Assembly: GCA_022844545.1 (NCBI GenBank)
Contig: JALHLN010000009.1
Location: 1 to 32,376 of the forward strand
Reading direction: 5' to 3'
Source of the DNA: Burkholderiales bacterium
Lineage (GTDB): Bacteria > Pseudomonadota > Gammaproteobacteria > Burkholderiales > SG8-39
Length of the DNA: 32,376 nt
Shown here: one piece after another, positions 1-7,343 of the stretch
Layout: each line of letters opens with the position of its first letter
Position numbering within the stretch: the stretch's first letter is position 1
Position numbers and translations under genes: made by a program
The notes under the pieces: model-generated
Told to the model about the DNA's origin: nothing
The model's database searches: none
The model's input: only the letters and a program-made list of their open reading frames with translations

Positions 1-1025
1 TAGATCGCGCCGTTGTTGTGGAAGGCGCCGCCGCCCTCGTGGCGCCAGGCGCCGGTCACCGCGGCGATGCACAGCGCGGCGTGCATGTTGACCGCGCCGT
101 TGCGGTTGCGCGAGAAGCCGTAGCCGAGGCGGAAGTAGGTCTTCGGCGTGCGGCCCACCAGCCGCGCGAAGGCCTCGATCTCCGCCACCGGCACGCCGGT
201 GATCCGGGAGGCCCACTGCGGCGTCTTCGCCGCCAGGTGCGCTTCCAGTTCGCGCGGCGCGTCGGTGTAGCGCTCGAGGTAGTCGCGGTCGGCCATGCCC
301 TCGCGGAACAGCACGTGCATCACCGCGCAGGCGAAGGCGCCGTCGGTGCCCGGGCGCAGGATGATCGCCATGTCCGCGGCCTCGCTGGTCGCGTTGCGGT
401 AGACGTCGACGTGCACGATCTTCGCCCCGCGTTCCTTCCTCGCGCGCACCGCGTGGGTCATGACGTTGACCTGCGTGTGCACCGGATTCGTGCCCCAGAT
501 CACCACGCAGTCGGACTTCGCCATCTCGCGCGGGTCGGCGCCGGCGAGTTTCCCCGTCCCGGCGATGTACCCGTTCCAGGCCGGCGTCACGCAAATGGTG
601 CTGTACTGGCCGGAGTAGCGCTTCACGTTGCGCAGGCGGTGGATGCCGTCGCGCATCACCAGGCCCATGGTGCCGGCGTAGTAGTACGGCCAGACGGCCT
701 CCGGGCCGTGGCGGCGCTCGGCGGCGAGCAGGCCCTCGGCGGTAAGGTCGAGCGCATCGTCCCAGGACACCGGCTCGAAACTTCCCGACCCCTTCGGCCC
801 CTTGCGCCGCAGCGGCTGGCGCAACCGGTCCGGGTGATTGGCGCGCTCGGCGTAGCGCGCCACCTTGGCGCACACCACGCCGGCGGTGTAGCTGTTGTCC
901 CCGGCGCCGCGCACGCGGCCGATGGTGCGCGCATCGAGGCGCTCGATCTCCAGCGCGCAGGTCGAAGGGCAGTCGTGCGGGCAGACCGAGTAGCGCAGTT
1001 CGGGCGGCGCGGCGGGTGCGTTCAT
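1..1025 (-). CDS. Molybdopterin-dependent oxidoreductase, N-terminal 341 residues (3' end outside window)
   Basis: The reading frame starts with ATG at 1025 (MNAPAAPPELRYSVCPHDC) and runs open to the window edge. It is seen to carry an N-terminal iron-sulfur motif, C15-x3-C19-x3-C23-x28-C52-A-K54, which is the [4Fe-4S] signature of the DMSO-reductase/BisC-type molybdopterin family. Further in are family-like stretches such as VVWGTNPVHTQVN and the MGD-binding style RPGTDGAFA. The substrate cannot be told from this part. It is probably cytoplasmic, because no twin-arginine signal precedes the iron-sulfur motif. It lies 13 bp downstream of a glutathione S-transferase stop and is likely the last or a late gene of the marR-led operon. 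The electron partner is not visible. Family assignment is confident; the specific role is unknown. Confidence 0.85.
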   Translation of the reverse strand, partial: MNAPAAPPELRYSVCPHDCPSTCALEIERLDARTIGRVRGAGDNSYTAGVVCAKVARYAERANHPDRLRQPLRRKGPKGSGSFEPVSWDDALDLTAEGLLAAERRHGPEAVWPYYYAGTMGLVMRDGIHRLRNVKRYSGQYSTICVTPAWNGYIAGTGKLAGADPREMAKSDCVVIWGTNPVHTQVNVMTHAVRARKERGAKIVHVDVYRNATSEAADMAIILRPGTDGAFACAVMHVLFREGMADRDYLERYTDAPRELEAHLAAKTPQWASRITGVPVAEIEAFARLVGRTPKTYFRLGYGFSRNRNGAVNMHAALCIAAVTGAWRHEGGGAFHNNGAI

Positions 1026-1038
1026 GATGGACGCAATC

Positions 1039-1647
1039 TTACGCCCGCGCGGTCGGGCGGCCCGTGACTTCGGCGAACCAGCGGCCCAGGTTATTCAGCT
1101 CCGCGGGAATCGGCGTGCCGGTGTTCTTGCCCAGCAGCAGCCCGCATTGCGCGGTGATATCGGCGACGGTATAGCGCTCCCCCGCGATGAACGGCCGCGT
1201 GGCGAGTTCGCCATCCAGCCACGCCATGCGCGCCAGCGCCGTCTTCCGGGCGAGCTTGCCGGCCTCCGGGACCTGCTCGCGCTTGCCCGCCCAGAAGGGA
1301 GACAGGTGTACGAAGGCCTCCTGCAACGGCCGCGCGATCTCGAGCTCCATGCGGCGGTTCCACATTTCGACCAGCGCCCGTTCCAGCGGCGTCACGCCGA
1401 AGAGCGGCGGATTGGGATGCAGTTCCTCGAAGTAGCGGCAGATGGCCATCGACTCGGCGATGTGGGTGCCGTCATCCAGCTCCAGCACCGGCAAGGTGCC
1501 CATCGGGTTGATCTTCAGGAACGGCTCGCGCCGGTTCTCGCCGCCGGGCATGTCGACTTCGACGCGCGGAACCGTCAGCCCCTTCTCGGCGAGAAAGATG
1601 CGCACGCGGCGCGGATTGGTACCCGCCTTGAGGTCATAGAGTTTCAT
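1039..1647 (-). CDS. Glutathione S-transferase (202 aa)
   Basis: A full-length soluble GST. The N-terminal thioredoxin-like half begins MKLYDLKAGTNPRRVRIFLA, with the glutathione-binding turn GTLPVLELDDG and the following ES pair (HIAESMAICRY) that contacts the gamma-glutamyl group. The C-terminal helical half carries the usual N-capping motif region FIAGERYTVADIT. The start at 1647 is supported by an AGGGAG ribosome-binding site. It sits 15 bp after yghU and 13 bp before the molybdopterin gene, so it is co-transcribed. GSTs of this type conjugate or reduce electrophiles with glutathione; the substrate here is not known. It is one of three GST-fold genes in this operon, alongside a kappa-type enzyme across the promoter. 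Confidence 0.9.
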   Translation of the reverse strand: MKLYDLKAGTNPRRVRIFLAEKGLTVPRVEVDMPGGENRREPFLKINPMGTLPVLELDDGTHIAESMAICRYFEELHPNPPLFGVTPLERALVEMWNRRMELEIARPLQEAFVHLSPFWAGKREQVPEAGKLARKTALARMAWLDGELATRPFIAGERYTVADITAQCGLLLGKNTGTPIPAELNNLGRWFAEVTGRPTARA

Positions 1648-1662
1648 CGTTGGTCTCCCTGG

Positions 1663-2508
1663 TTACTTGTCGAAATCCCTGGCGTCATGCCGTTCGGGCA
1701 ACTGGCTGTCGGGCTGGCCCCAGGTGCGGTTGACCATGCGGCCCCGGCGCACCGCCGGGCGTTTCGCGATCCGGTCGGTCCAGCGCAGCACGTTGGTGTA
1801 GGTCTGCACCTGGAGAAATTCCCCGGCTTCGTAGAGCTGGCCCTTGGCCAGCGCGCCGTACCAGGGCCACACCGCCATGTCGGCGATGGTGTATTCGTCG
1901 CCCGCCAGCCAGGGGCTCTCGGCCAGGCGCCGGTCGAGCACGTCCATCTGCCGCTTCACTTCCATGGCGAAGCGATCGATCGGGTATTGCAGCTTGGCCG
2001 GCGCATAGGCGTAGAAGTGACCGAAGCCGCCGCCGAGGAACGGCGCGCTGCCCATCTGCCAGAACAGCCACGACAGGCACTCGGCGCGCGCCGCGCCCGT
2101 GGCGGGCAGGAAGGCGCCGAACTTCTCCGCCAGGTACACCAGGATGGCGCCCGATTCGAACACGCGCACCGGCGCGGGTCCGCTGCGGTCGAGCAGCGCC
2201 GGGATCTTGGAGTTCGGGTTCACCGCCACGAAGCCGCTGCTGAACTGCTCGCCCTCCTGGATGCGGATGAGCCAGGCGTCGTACTCCGCGCCCGCATGGC
2301 CCAGGGCCAGCAGCTCCTCCAGCATCACCGTGACTTTCACGCCATTGGGCGTGCCGAGCGAGTACAGCTGCAGCGGGTGGCGGCCCACCGGCAGGTCCTT
2401 CTCGTGCGTGGCGCCGGCGATGGGACGGTTGATGTTGGCGAAACGCCCGCCGCTGGGCTTGTCCCAGGTCCAGACGGCGGGCGGGGTGTATTCGGCCTCT
2501 GCAGTCAT
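1663..2508 (-). CDS. yghU: YghU-type glutathione-dependent disulfide-bond oxidoreductase (281 aa)
   Basis: Recognised by its length (281 aa, typical of YghU/Nu-class GSTs, longer than ordinary GSTs), the N-terminal extension (YTPPAVWTWDKPSGGRFANI) and the glutathione site LGTPNGVKVTVMLEEL followed by NPNSKIPALLD and ESGAILVYLAEKFG. The C-terminal half has the GST motif LAGDEYTIADMAVWPWYGAL. YghU of E. coli binds two glutathiones and reduces small disulfides and hydroperoxides; the same activity is inferred here. The start at 2508 follows the upstream GST stop by 12 bp. It is the middle gene of an operon of three GST-fold proteins, an SDR and marR, which argues for a role in thiol-based detoxification. 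Confidence 0.9.
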   Translation of the reverse strand: MTAEAEYTPPAVWTWDKPSGGRFANINRPIAGATHEKDLPVGRHPLQLYSLGTPNGVKVTVMLEELLALGHAGAEYDAWLIRIQEGEQFSSGFVAVNPNSKIPALLDRSGPAPVRVFESGAILVYLAEKFGAFLPATGAARAECLSWLFWQMGSAPFLGGGFGHFYAYAPAKLQYPIDRFAMEVKRQMDVLDRRLAESPWLAGDEYTIADMAVWPWYGALAKGQLYEAGEFLQVQTYTNVLRWTDRIAKRPAVRRGRMVNRTWGQPDSQLPERHDARDFDK

Positions 2509-2520
2509 GTCCCGGCTCGC

Positions 2521-3153
2521 CTACAAGCTGAATGCCGGGCGCCGGGCCAGGGCCTCGCGCCAGCGCCGCAGCTGCGCATGCTGCTCGCCGGGCTTGACGC
2601 GCACCACGCGCGCGAAGTCCACCGCCACCGCGGCGGTGATGTCGGCCACGCTGAACTGATCGGCGGCGACGAACTCGCGCCCGGCCAGGCGCTGGTCGAG
2701 CGTGTCCATGAAATGCTGCAGCCGGGCCAGCCCGCGCTGCGCCAGTTCCGGAATCTGGGCGTATCCCTCAGGCCCGGGCAGCGCGCGACCCGCCATGGCC
2801 GGCGCGCTGTTGCGCAGCGCCTCGGCAACGGCCATCAGCCCTTCGAACTCGACGCGCCAGTTCCAGCTCGCGATCTCGGCCCTGGCCAGCGGCGTGCTGC
2901 CCAGCAGCGCAGGTTGCGGAAAGCGCGCCTCCAGGTAGGCGGCGATGGCCGCGTTGTCGGTGAGCACCGGACCCTCGTCGGTACGCAGCGCCGGCACGGT
3001 GCATTGCGGGTTGACGGCCCGGAAAGCTTCGCTGAATTGCTCACCCGCCCGCAGGTCGACCTGCACCGTGTCGTGGGCCACGCCCTTCTCGGCCAGCAGG
3101 ATGCGGGCGCGGCGCGGGCTGGGGGCGGTGCTGCAGTCGTACAGGGTGATCAT
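2521..3153 (-). CDS. Glutathione S-transferase (210 aa)
   Basis: An N-terminal thioredoxin fold opens MITLYDCSTAPSPRRARILL, followed by the cis-proline loop QCTVPALRTDEGPVLTDNAA. The C-terminal helical domain has the GST folding motif FVAADQFSVADITAAVAVD. Length is normal for the family. It is not a recent duplicate of the GST at 1039-1647; only the family motifs are shared. It starts 12 bp after the SDR stop and ends 12 bp before yghU. It is predicted to act on electrophilic compounds with glutathione in the cytoplasm; the substrate is unknown. Confidence 0.9.
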   Translation of the reverse strand: MITLYDCSTAPSPRRARILLAEKGVAHDTVQVDLRAGEQFSEAFRAVNPQCTVPALRTDEGPVLTDNAAIAAYLEARFPQPALLGSTPLARAEIASWNWRVEFEGLMAVAEALRNSAPAMAGRALPGPEGYAQIPELAQRGLARLQHFMDTLDQRLAGREFVAADQFSVADITAAVAVDFARVVRVKPGEQHAQLRRWREALARRPAFSL

Positions 3154-3165
3154 CGCAAGGCGCTC

Positions 3166-3954
3166 CTATTTCAGGTCGGGATTGCCGGCATGGTTCCACC
3201 AGGCCAGGTCGGAATGGGCGCGCAGGTCGAGCTCGAAGGTCCAGGCCGAGCGGTGCTGGTGCGCGATGTAGAAGTAGGTGTTGGCCACTTCGGCCGGCAC
3301 CAGCAGGCCGTCTTTCTCCAGGCCCTTCTTCTCGCGCAGCGCCTGGAAACGCTCGGGGCCGAGCATCCTGCCCAGGGTGTCTGGCGCGTCCACCGCGCCG
3401 TCGATGACGATGTGCGCGACGTGGATGCCCTTGCTCGCGAACTGGGCGTTCAACGACTGGCACAGCAGGCGCCGCCCGCCCATGGCGGAAGCGTGCGAGT
3501 GCTGGCCGGCGTTGCCGCGCACCGCGGCGGTGGCCGAGGTCACCAGCAGCGCCCCTTTGCCGCGCTGCTCCATGTACGGAAACAGCACCTGGGCCAGGCG
3601 GAACAGGCCGAAGGTGGCCATGCGCCAGCCCATCTCGAACTGCTTCAGCGTGGTGCTGGCCAGGCCGCGGTCGCCGATCTGCGCGCCGAGGTTGAACACC
3701 GCCACCGCGATCGGGCCGACGTTGGCCTCGATGTGGGTGACCAGCTGCTCGATGCTGCCTTCCTCCACCGCATTGAGCATGAAGCCGCTGGCCGAGCCGC
3801 CCTCGGCCTCGATTTCGGCCGCCAGCCTGTCCAGCCCCGCCTTGTCGGTGCGACGCGCGAGGCAGGCGTGATAGCCCTCGCGGGCAAAGCGCCTGGCCAC
3901 ATTGCCGCCGATACCGGCACCGGCACCGATCACGAGACAAACGGGCTTGGTCAT
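3166..3954 (-). CDS. SDR-fold oxidoreductase-like protein lacking the catalytic Tyr/Lys (262 aa)
   Basis: The start at 3954 (MTKPVCLVIGAGAGIGG) is chosen because GAGGAG lies just upstream and the Rossmann glycine motif GAGAGIGG follows at residues 10-17. The open frame continues upstream but without family sequence. The fold is clearly short-chain dehydrogenase/reductase, with NLG at 88-90 and a TSAT serine region at 139-142. However, the position of the catalytic Tyr is His154 and that of the catalytic Lys is Met158, judged by alignment with the related gene at 6107. The C-terminal phrase AWTFELDLR is shared with that gene. So it may bind NAD(P) without normal SDR chemistry, or use other residues. 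It is the second gene of the marR operon, 40 bp after marR. Confidence 0.85.
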   Translation of the reverse strand: MTKPVCLVIGAGAGIGGNVARRFAREGYHACLARRTDKAGLDRLAAEIEAEGGSASGFMLNAVEEGSIEQLVTHIEANVGPIAVAVFNLGAQIGDRGLASTTLKQFEMGWRMATFGLFRLAQVLFPYMEQRGKGALLVTSATAAVRGNAGQHSHASAMGGRRLLCQSLNAQFASKGIHVAHIVIDGAVDAPDTLGRMLGPERFQALREKKGLEKDGLLVPAEVANTYFYIAHQHRSAWTFELDLRAHSDLAWWNHAGNPDLK

Positions 3955-3994
3955 CTTCTGCTCCTCGTCGGGACGTTCAGCGAAACGGCCTGCC

Positions 3995-4450
3995 TCACGC
4001 CCGCGGCAGGTCCCTCGCCCGCCGAACCGTGGTGCGCAAGGCCTTGCGCAGGGAGAGCCACTGCCGGTCCCCGAGCACACCGAGGAGCTGCCGCTGCGCC
4101 TGCTCCCAGCGCTTCTTCGCGCGGCGCACGACGGCGCTCCCCTTCGCGGTCAGCTCGAGGTTGCGCACGCGGCGATCGTCGCCGACGGATGCGGTGACGA
4201 GTCCGCGCTCGAGCAGCGGCTCGATGACGCGAGTGACGCTGGTGCGGTCCATCGCCATTGACTGCGCCAGGCGCGCCATGCCGACCGGCTGCAGCGCCTC
4301 GATGCCGCGCATCAGCGAGAACTGCGCGATCGTGATGCCGCAACCGCGCAGGCGGTCGTTGTAGAGGCCGCTGACGACCCTCGAGGCGCGCTGCAGGTCG
4401 AACAGCGCGCACTCCTTGAGCAGGGAACTGTTGTTGCGCAGCCCGGGCAT
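3995..4450 (-). CDS. MarR-family transcriptional regulator (about 151 aa)
   Basis: A winged-helix regulator. After the dimerisation helix (KECALFDLQRASRVVSGLYN) comes ITIAQFSLMRGIEALQPVGM, then the recognition helix AQSMAMDRTSVTRVIEPLLE and the wing VTASVGDDRRVRNLELTAKG, all standard MarR. The start is uncertain. ATG at 4450 is preferred because a good promoter (4458-4486) places the transcript start on or next to it. ATG at 4480 or 4555 would run the protein through that promoter, and neither has a convincing ribosome-binding site. It is divergent from the HCCA-isomerase gene and heads the SDR/GST operon, so it probably represses itself and both units, with derepression by an aromatic or electrophilic ligand (inference from family). 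Confidence 0.85.
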   Translation of the reverse strand: MPGLRNNSSLLKECALFDLQRASRVVSGLYNDRLRGCGITIAQFSLMRGIEALQPVGMARLAQSMAMDRTSVTRVIEPLLERGLVTASVGDDRRVRNLELTAKGSAVVRRAKKRWEQAQRQLLGVLGDRQWLSLRKALRTTVRRARDLPRA

Positions 4451-4457
4451 ACGGGCT

Positions 4458-4486
4458 AGGATAGGTGTGTCTACACCCATTTGCAA
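4458..4486 (-). promoter_or_regulatory. Predicted marR promoter with an inverted repeat in the spacer
   Basis: On the minus strand TTGCAA (4481-4486) and TATCCT (4458-4463) are separated by exactly 17 bp. The spacer contains the inverted repeat GGTGT-N4-ACACC (4464-4477), a natural place for a MarR operator. The -10 box ends 7 nt before the ATG at 4450, so the mRNA could be leaderless. The site also lies upstream of the divergent isomerase gene. Predicted from sequence only. Confidence 0.5.
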
Positions 4487-4547
4487 GGTTTTCTTCCCGT
4501 GAACGCTCCGGACGCCGCACTGGCGGTCGGCGCGGTGAGGACCGACG

Positions 4548-5135
4548 ATGGCCAAGAGCGTTGATTTCTATTTCGACTACGGCAGCCCGACCACCTACCT
4601 CGCCTGGACGCAGCTGCCGGCGCTTGCCAGGCGCACCGGCGCCACGGTGAACTGCAAGCCGATCCTGCTGGGCGGCGTGTTCCAGGCCACCGGCAACCAA
4701 TCGCCTGTGCAGGTCCCGGCCAAAGGCAAGTACATGTTCGAGGACCTGAAATGGTTCGCCGCCCGCTACGGCGTGAAGTACCAGCGCAACGCGCATTTCC
4801 CGATCAATACGCTGAACCTGATGCGCGGCGCGCTGGCGGCGCTGCGCGACGGGTACTTCGTTCCCTACTCCGACGCGATCTTCCAGGCGATCTGGGTGGA
4901 CAACGTCAACCTGAACGAGGCAGCCGAGATCGGTAAAGTCCTCTCCGCCGCCGGGCTGGATGCGCAGAAGATCATGGCCGCGACGCAGGAACCGGCGATC
5001 AAGGAAGCGCTGAAGTCGGCGACCGAGGAAGCGGTCAAGCGCGGCGTGTTCGGCGCGCCGACCTTCTTCGTCGGCGAGCACATGCATTTCGGGCAGGACC
5101 GCCTGCCGTATGTCGAGGAGCTGCTGGGCGCTTGA
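4548..5135 (+). CDS. 2-hydroxychromene-2-carboxylate isomerase / kappa-class GST (195 aa)
   Basis: A DsbA-like thioredoxin-fold protein beginning MAKSVDFYFDYGSPTTYLAW. Ser13 in YGSPTTYLA is the family's glutathione-activating position (NahD and kappa GST type), replacing the CxxC of DsbA. The C-terminal GVFGAPTFFVGEHMHFGQDR is the other family signature, with the cis-Pro loop GAPTF. Family members isomerise hydroxychromene carboxylate in naphthalene-type pathways or act as glutathione transferases. No ring-cleavage dioxygenase lies nearby, so general glutathione transferase/isomerase activity is the safer call. GAGGA precedes the ATG at 4548. It is the first gene of the plus-strand unit, facing marR, and precedes dhaA by 83 bp. 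Confidence 0.88.
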   Translation: MAKSVDFYFDYGSPTTYLAWTQLPALARRTGATVNCKPILLGGVFQATGNQSPVQVPAKGKYMFEDLKWFAARYGVKYQRNAHFPINTLNLMRGALAALRDGYFVPYSDAIFQAIWVDNVNLNEAAEIGKVLSAAGLDAQKIMAATQEPAIKEALKSATEEAVKRGVFGAPTFFVGEHMHFGQDRLPYVEELLGA

Positions 5136-5218
5136 CGCCCGAGGAAGCGCTTGTGCCAACCTATGCGTTCACCACCGCGAAGAACCTGACGCCCGCGCCG
5201 GATCCGGAGAACCATCGC

Positions 5219-6097
5219 ATGACCACGCCCCTGCCGCCCAAGCAGTTCATCACCGTCAAGGGCCGCCGGCTCGCGCACGTGGAGATGGGCCGCGGCGACC
5301 CCATCGTGCTGCTGCACGGCAACCCCACCTCCAGCTACCTGTGGCGCGAGGTAATGCCGCCGCTGGCGGGCCTGGGCCGCGTCATCGCGCCCGACCTCAT
5401 CGGTCATGGCGACTCCGACAAGCTGCCGGCCAGCGAGGGTCCCGGGCGCTACACGCTGGAGGGTACCTATGACCTGCTGGCCGCCCAGCTCGCCGCCCTG
5501 GGCGTGGACCAGCGCGTCACGCTGGTGCTGCACGACTGGGGCAGCGCCCTGGGCTTTCACTGGGCGCGGCTGCACCCGCAGCAGGTGCGCGGCATCGCGT
5601 ACATGGAAGCCGTCGTCATGCCCCTGCCGAACTGGGACCACTGGCCGGAGAAGGCGCGCGGCATCTTCCAGGGCTTCCGCTCGCCCAAGGGCGAAGACCT
5701 GGTGCTCAAGCGCAACCTGTTCATCGAAGGCGTGTTGCCCAGTTCCATCCTGCGCAAGCTCTCGGACGCGGAGATGGCGGCCTACCGCGCGCCGTTCGCC
5801 AGGGAAGAGGACCGGCAGCCGATGCTGAACTGGCCGCGGCAGATCCCGATCGCCGGCGAGCCGCCGAATGTGGTCGCGCTGGTGCAGCAGTACGCCCAGT
5901 GGTTGAGCACGAGCAGCGTGCCCAAGCTCTTCGTCAACGCCGAGCCCGGCTCCATCCTGGTGGGCGCGCAGCGCGAGTTCTGCCGCGGCTGGCCCAACCA
6001 GCAGGAAGTCGCCGTGCCCGGCCTGCATTTCATCCAGGAAGACTCCGGCGCGGCCATCGGCCGGGCGGTGGCGGCCTGGCTATCCAAGCTCGATTGA
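5219..6097 (+). CDS. dhaA: Haloalkane dehalogenase (292 aa)
   Basis: An alpha/beta-hydrolase with all residues expected of the DhaA/HLD-II subfamily: halide-binding Asn35 in HGNPTSSYLWR, nucleophile Asp106 with Trp107 in LHDWGSALGFHW, acid Glu130 in YMEA and base His270 in PGLHFIQED. Length matches DhaA (about 290-297 aa). The enzyme hydrolyses carbon-halogen bonds of haloalkanes to alcohol plus halide in the cytoplasm. The start at 5219 is supported by GGAG nine bases upstream and by the natural N-terminus; the frame can be extended to a TTG at 5132, but that overlaps the preceding stop. Its neighbours, kappa GST upstream and SDR 9 bp downstream, fit an operon for processing halogenated or electrophilic compounds. 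The dehalogenase call is strong; the natural substrate is unknown. Confidence 0.93.
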   Translation: MTTPLPPKQFITVKGRRLAHVEMGRGDPIVLLHGNPTSSYLWREVMPPLAGLGRVIAPDLIGHGDSDKLPASEGPGRYTLEGTYDLLAAQLAALGVDQRVTLVLHDWGSALGFHWARLHPQQVRGIAYMEAVVMPLPNWDHWPEKARGIFQGFRSPKGEDLVLKRNLFIEGVLPSSILRKLSDAEMAAYRAPFAREEDRQPMLNWPRQIPIAGEPPNVVALVQQYAQWLSTSSVPKLFVNAEPGSILVGAQREFCRGWPNQQEVAVPGLHFIQEDSGAAIGRAVAAWLSKLD

Positions 6098-6106
6098 CGG
6101 CACATC

Positions 6107-6838
6107 GTGACCAATCCGCGAAAAGCATTGATCATCGGCGTGGGCGCCGGGAAAGGCCTGGGCGCAAGCGTCAGCGCGCGCTTCGCGCGCGAAGGCTTCC
6201 ACGTGTTCGTCGCAGGGCGCACGGCGCAAAGCCTCGAGCTCGTGGCGCAGCGGATTCGATCCGCAGGCGGAGCCGCCACGGCCATCGTCGCCGACGCCAC
6301 CAGGGAAGCCGACGTGCGGTCGCTGTTCGATCAAGTGTGCGCCGCCGAGGGCAACCTGGATGTCGCCGTCTATAACGTCGGCAACAACACCCCCGGGGCC
6401 GTCACGGAGATGGAAGCGGACTATTTCGAGAACGCGTGGCGCGTGTGCTGCTTTGGCGGCTTCCTGTTCGGCCGCGAGGCGGCGCGCCGCATGCTGCCCA
6501 GGGGCGGCACGCTGCTGTTCACCGGCGCGAGCGCCTCCCTGCGCGGGCGGGCAGGGTTCGCCGCATTCAACTCCGCGAAGGCCGCGCTGCGCAACATGGC
6601 GCAGGCGATGGCGAAAGAGCTGGGGCCGAAGGGGCTGCACGTCGCCCATGTCGTCGTCGATGGCGGCATCGACGGCGACAAGCTGCGCCAGCGGCGCCCG
6701 GAGGTGGTCCAGCAGATGGGCGAGGCGCGCCTGGTCGACCCGGACGGACTGGCGGATGCGTACTGGTTCCTGCATCAGCAGCCGCCGCGCGCGTGGACGT
6801 TCGAACTGGACCTGCGCTCGAAGATCGAGCCGTGGTAG
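6107..6838 (+). CDS. SDR-fold oxidoreductase-like protein with Tyr-to-Phe active site (243 aa)
   Basis: The GTG start at 6107 lies 9 bp after dhaA. The cofactor motif GVGAGKGLG (residues 11-19) and YNVG (89-92) mark an SDR. The serine region TGASAS (139-144) and Lys158 are present, but the catalytic Tyr position is Phe154 (FNSAK). The protein is related to the SDR at 3166-3954, sharing HVAHVVVDGGID-type and AWTFELDLR segments, so the two genes flanking the marR promoter are paralogues. It may oxidise the alcohol made by the dehalogenase by an altered mechanism, or have lost catalysis; both are inference. Two bases separate its stop from the nitronate monooxygenase stump. Confidence 0.85.
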   Translation: MTNPRKALIIGVGAGKGLGASVSARFAREGFHVFVAGRTAQSLELVAQRIRSAGGAATAIVADATREADVRSLFDQVCAAEGNLDVAVYNVGNNTPGAVTEMEADYFENAWRVCCFGGFLFGREAARRMLPRGGTLLFTGASASLRGRAGFAAFNSAKAALRNMAQAMAKELGPKGLHVAHVVVDGGIDGDKLRQRRPEVVQQMGEARLVDPDGLADAYWFLHQQPPRAWTFELDLRSKIEPW

Positions 6839-6840
6839 CC

Positions 6841-6936
6841 ATGAAGACCCGCATCACTGAACTGTCCGGCGTCCAGCACCCCATCATCCAGGGCGGCATG
6901 CACTACGTCGGCTTTGCCGAGCTCGCGGCGGCCTGA
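6841..6936 (+). pseudogene. Nitronate monooxygenase N-terminal stump (31 codons)
   Basis: MKTRITELSGVQHPIIQGGM followed by HYVGFAELAAA is the start of the nitronate monooxygenase/2-nitropropane dioxygenase family (the usual opening is PIIQGGM, then a conserved PELAAAVS region). The frame stops immediately after the LAAA segment, while the family is about 320 residues. The rest is absent in this window; downstream sequence is the palindrome and the duplicated ridA segment. It is therefore a gene cut by the same rearrangement. Confidence 0.75.
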
Positions 6937-6948
6937 GAACCGGCCCGG

Positions 6949-6968
6949 ATGTAACCGATCGGTTACAT
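6949..6968. repeat. 20-bp perfect palindrome, left copy
   Basis: ATGTAACCGATCGGTTACAT is a perfect palindrome lying 7 bp beyond the stop of the truncated ridA copy. A near-identical palindrome lies at 18392-18411, with the two differences placed symmetrically so that both stay perfect. At the parent ridA locus only the right half (from CGGTTACAT, 14526) survives. It could be a TetR-like operator, a bidirectional hairpin, or the boundary of a cassette. Confidence 0.8.
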
Positions 6969-6975
6969 CGCAGCC

Positions 6976-7343
6976 TCAGCGCGGCAGCGCCGCGAAGGCC
7001 TCCACCTCCACCAGGAAGTCCGGGTGCGACAGGCGGCGCACCTCCACCGTGGTGCTGGTGGGCAGCGCGGCGCCGAAGTAGCGCTGCCGCACTTCGACAT
7101 GGCGGAAGAATTCGTCGATGTCGGTCACATAGGTGGTGGTGCGCGCGAGGTCGGCCAGCGTCGCGCCGGCCGCCTCCAGCGCCACGCGCAGGTTCTCGCC
7201 CACCTGCGCGATCTGCGCGCCCATGTCCCCCTTGCCGACGATGTTGCCGGCCGCGTCACGCGCCAGCAGCCCGGAGACGAACACCAGCCGCGCGTCCTCC
7301 AGCGTCACCACCGGCGAGTACAGCAGGTGCCCGCCGACGACGC
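6976..7343 (-). pseudogene. ridA pseudogene, 5'-truncated copy
   Basis: The copy encodes the last roughly 118 residues of the RidA-family protein found intact at 14542-14967 (from VVGGHLLYSP to EVEAFAALPR). The 130-bp deletion removed its start codon and about the first 20 residues and fused it out of frame to a scrap of the dehydrogenase. A GTG at 7311 could in principle start a shorter protein, but no ribosome-binding site is evident. The two silent-looking base changes show it has not drifted far. Probably non-functional. Confidence 0.8.

Noticed and set aside
1024-4197. A very long open frame on the plus strand across the GST and SDR genes
   Set aside because: It is antisense to five clear genes and has low-complexity Arg/Ala/His-rich composition typical of high-GC mirror frames.
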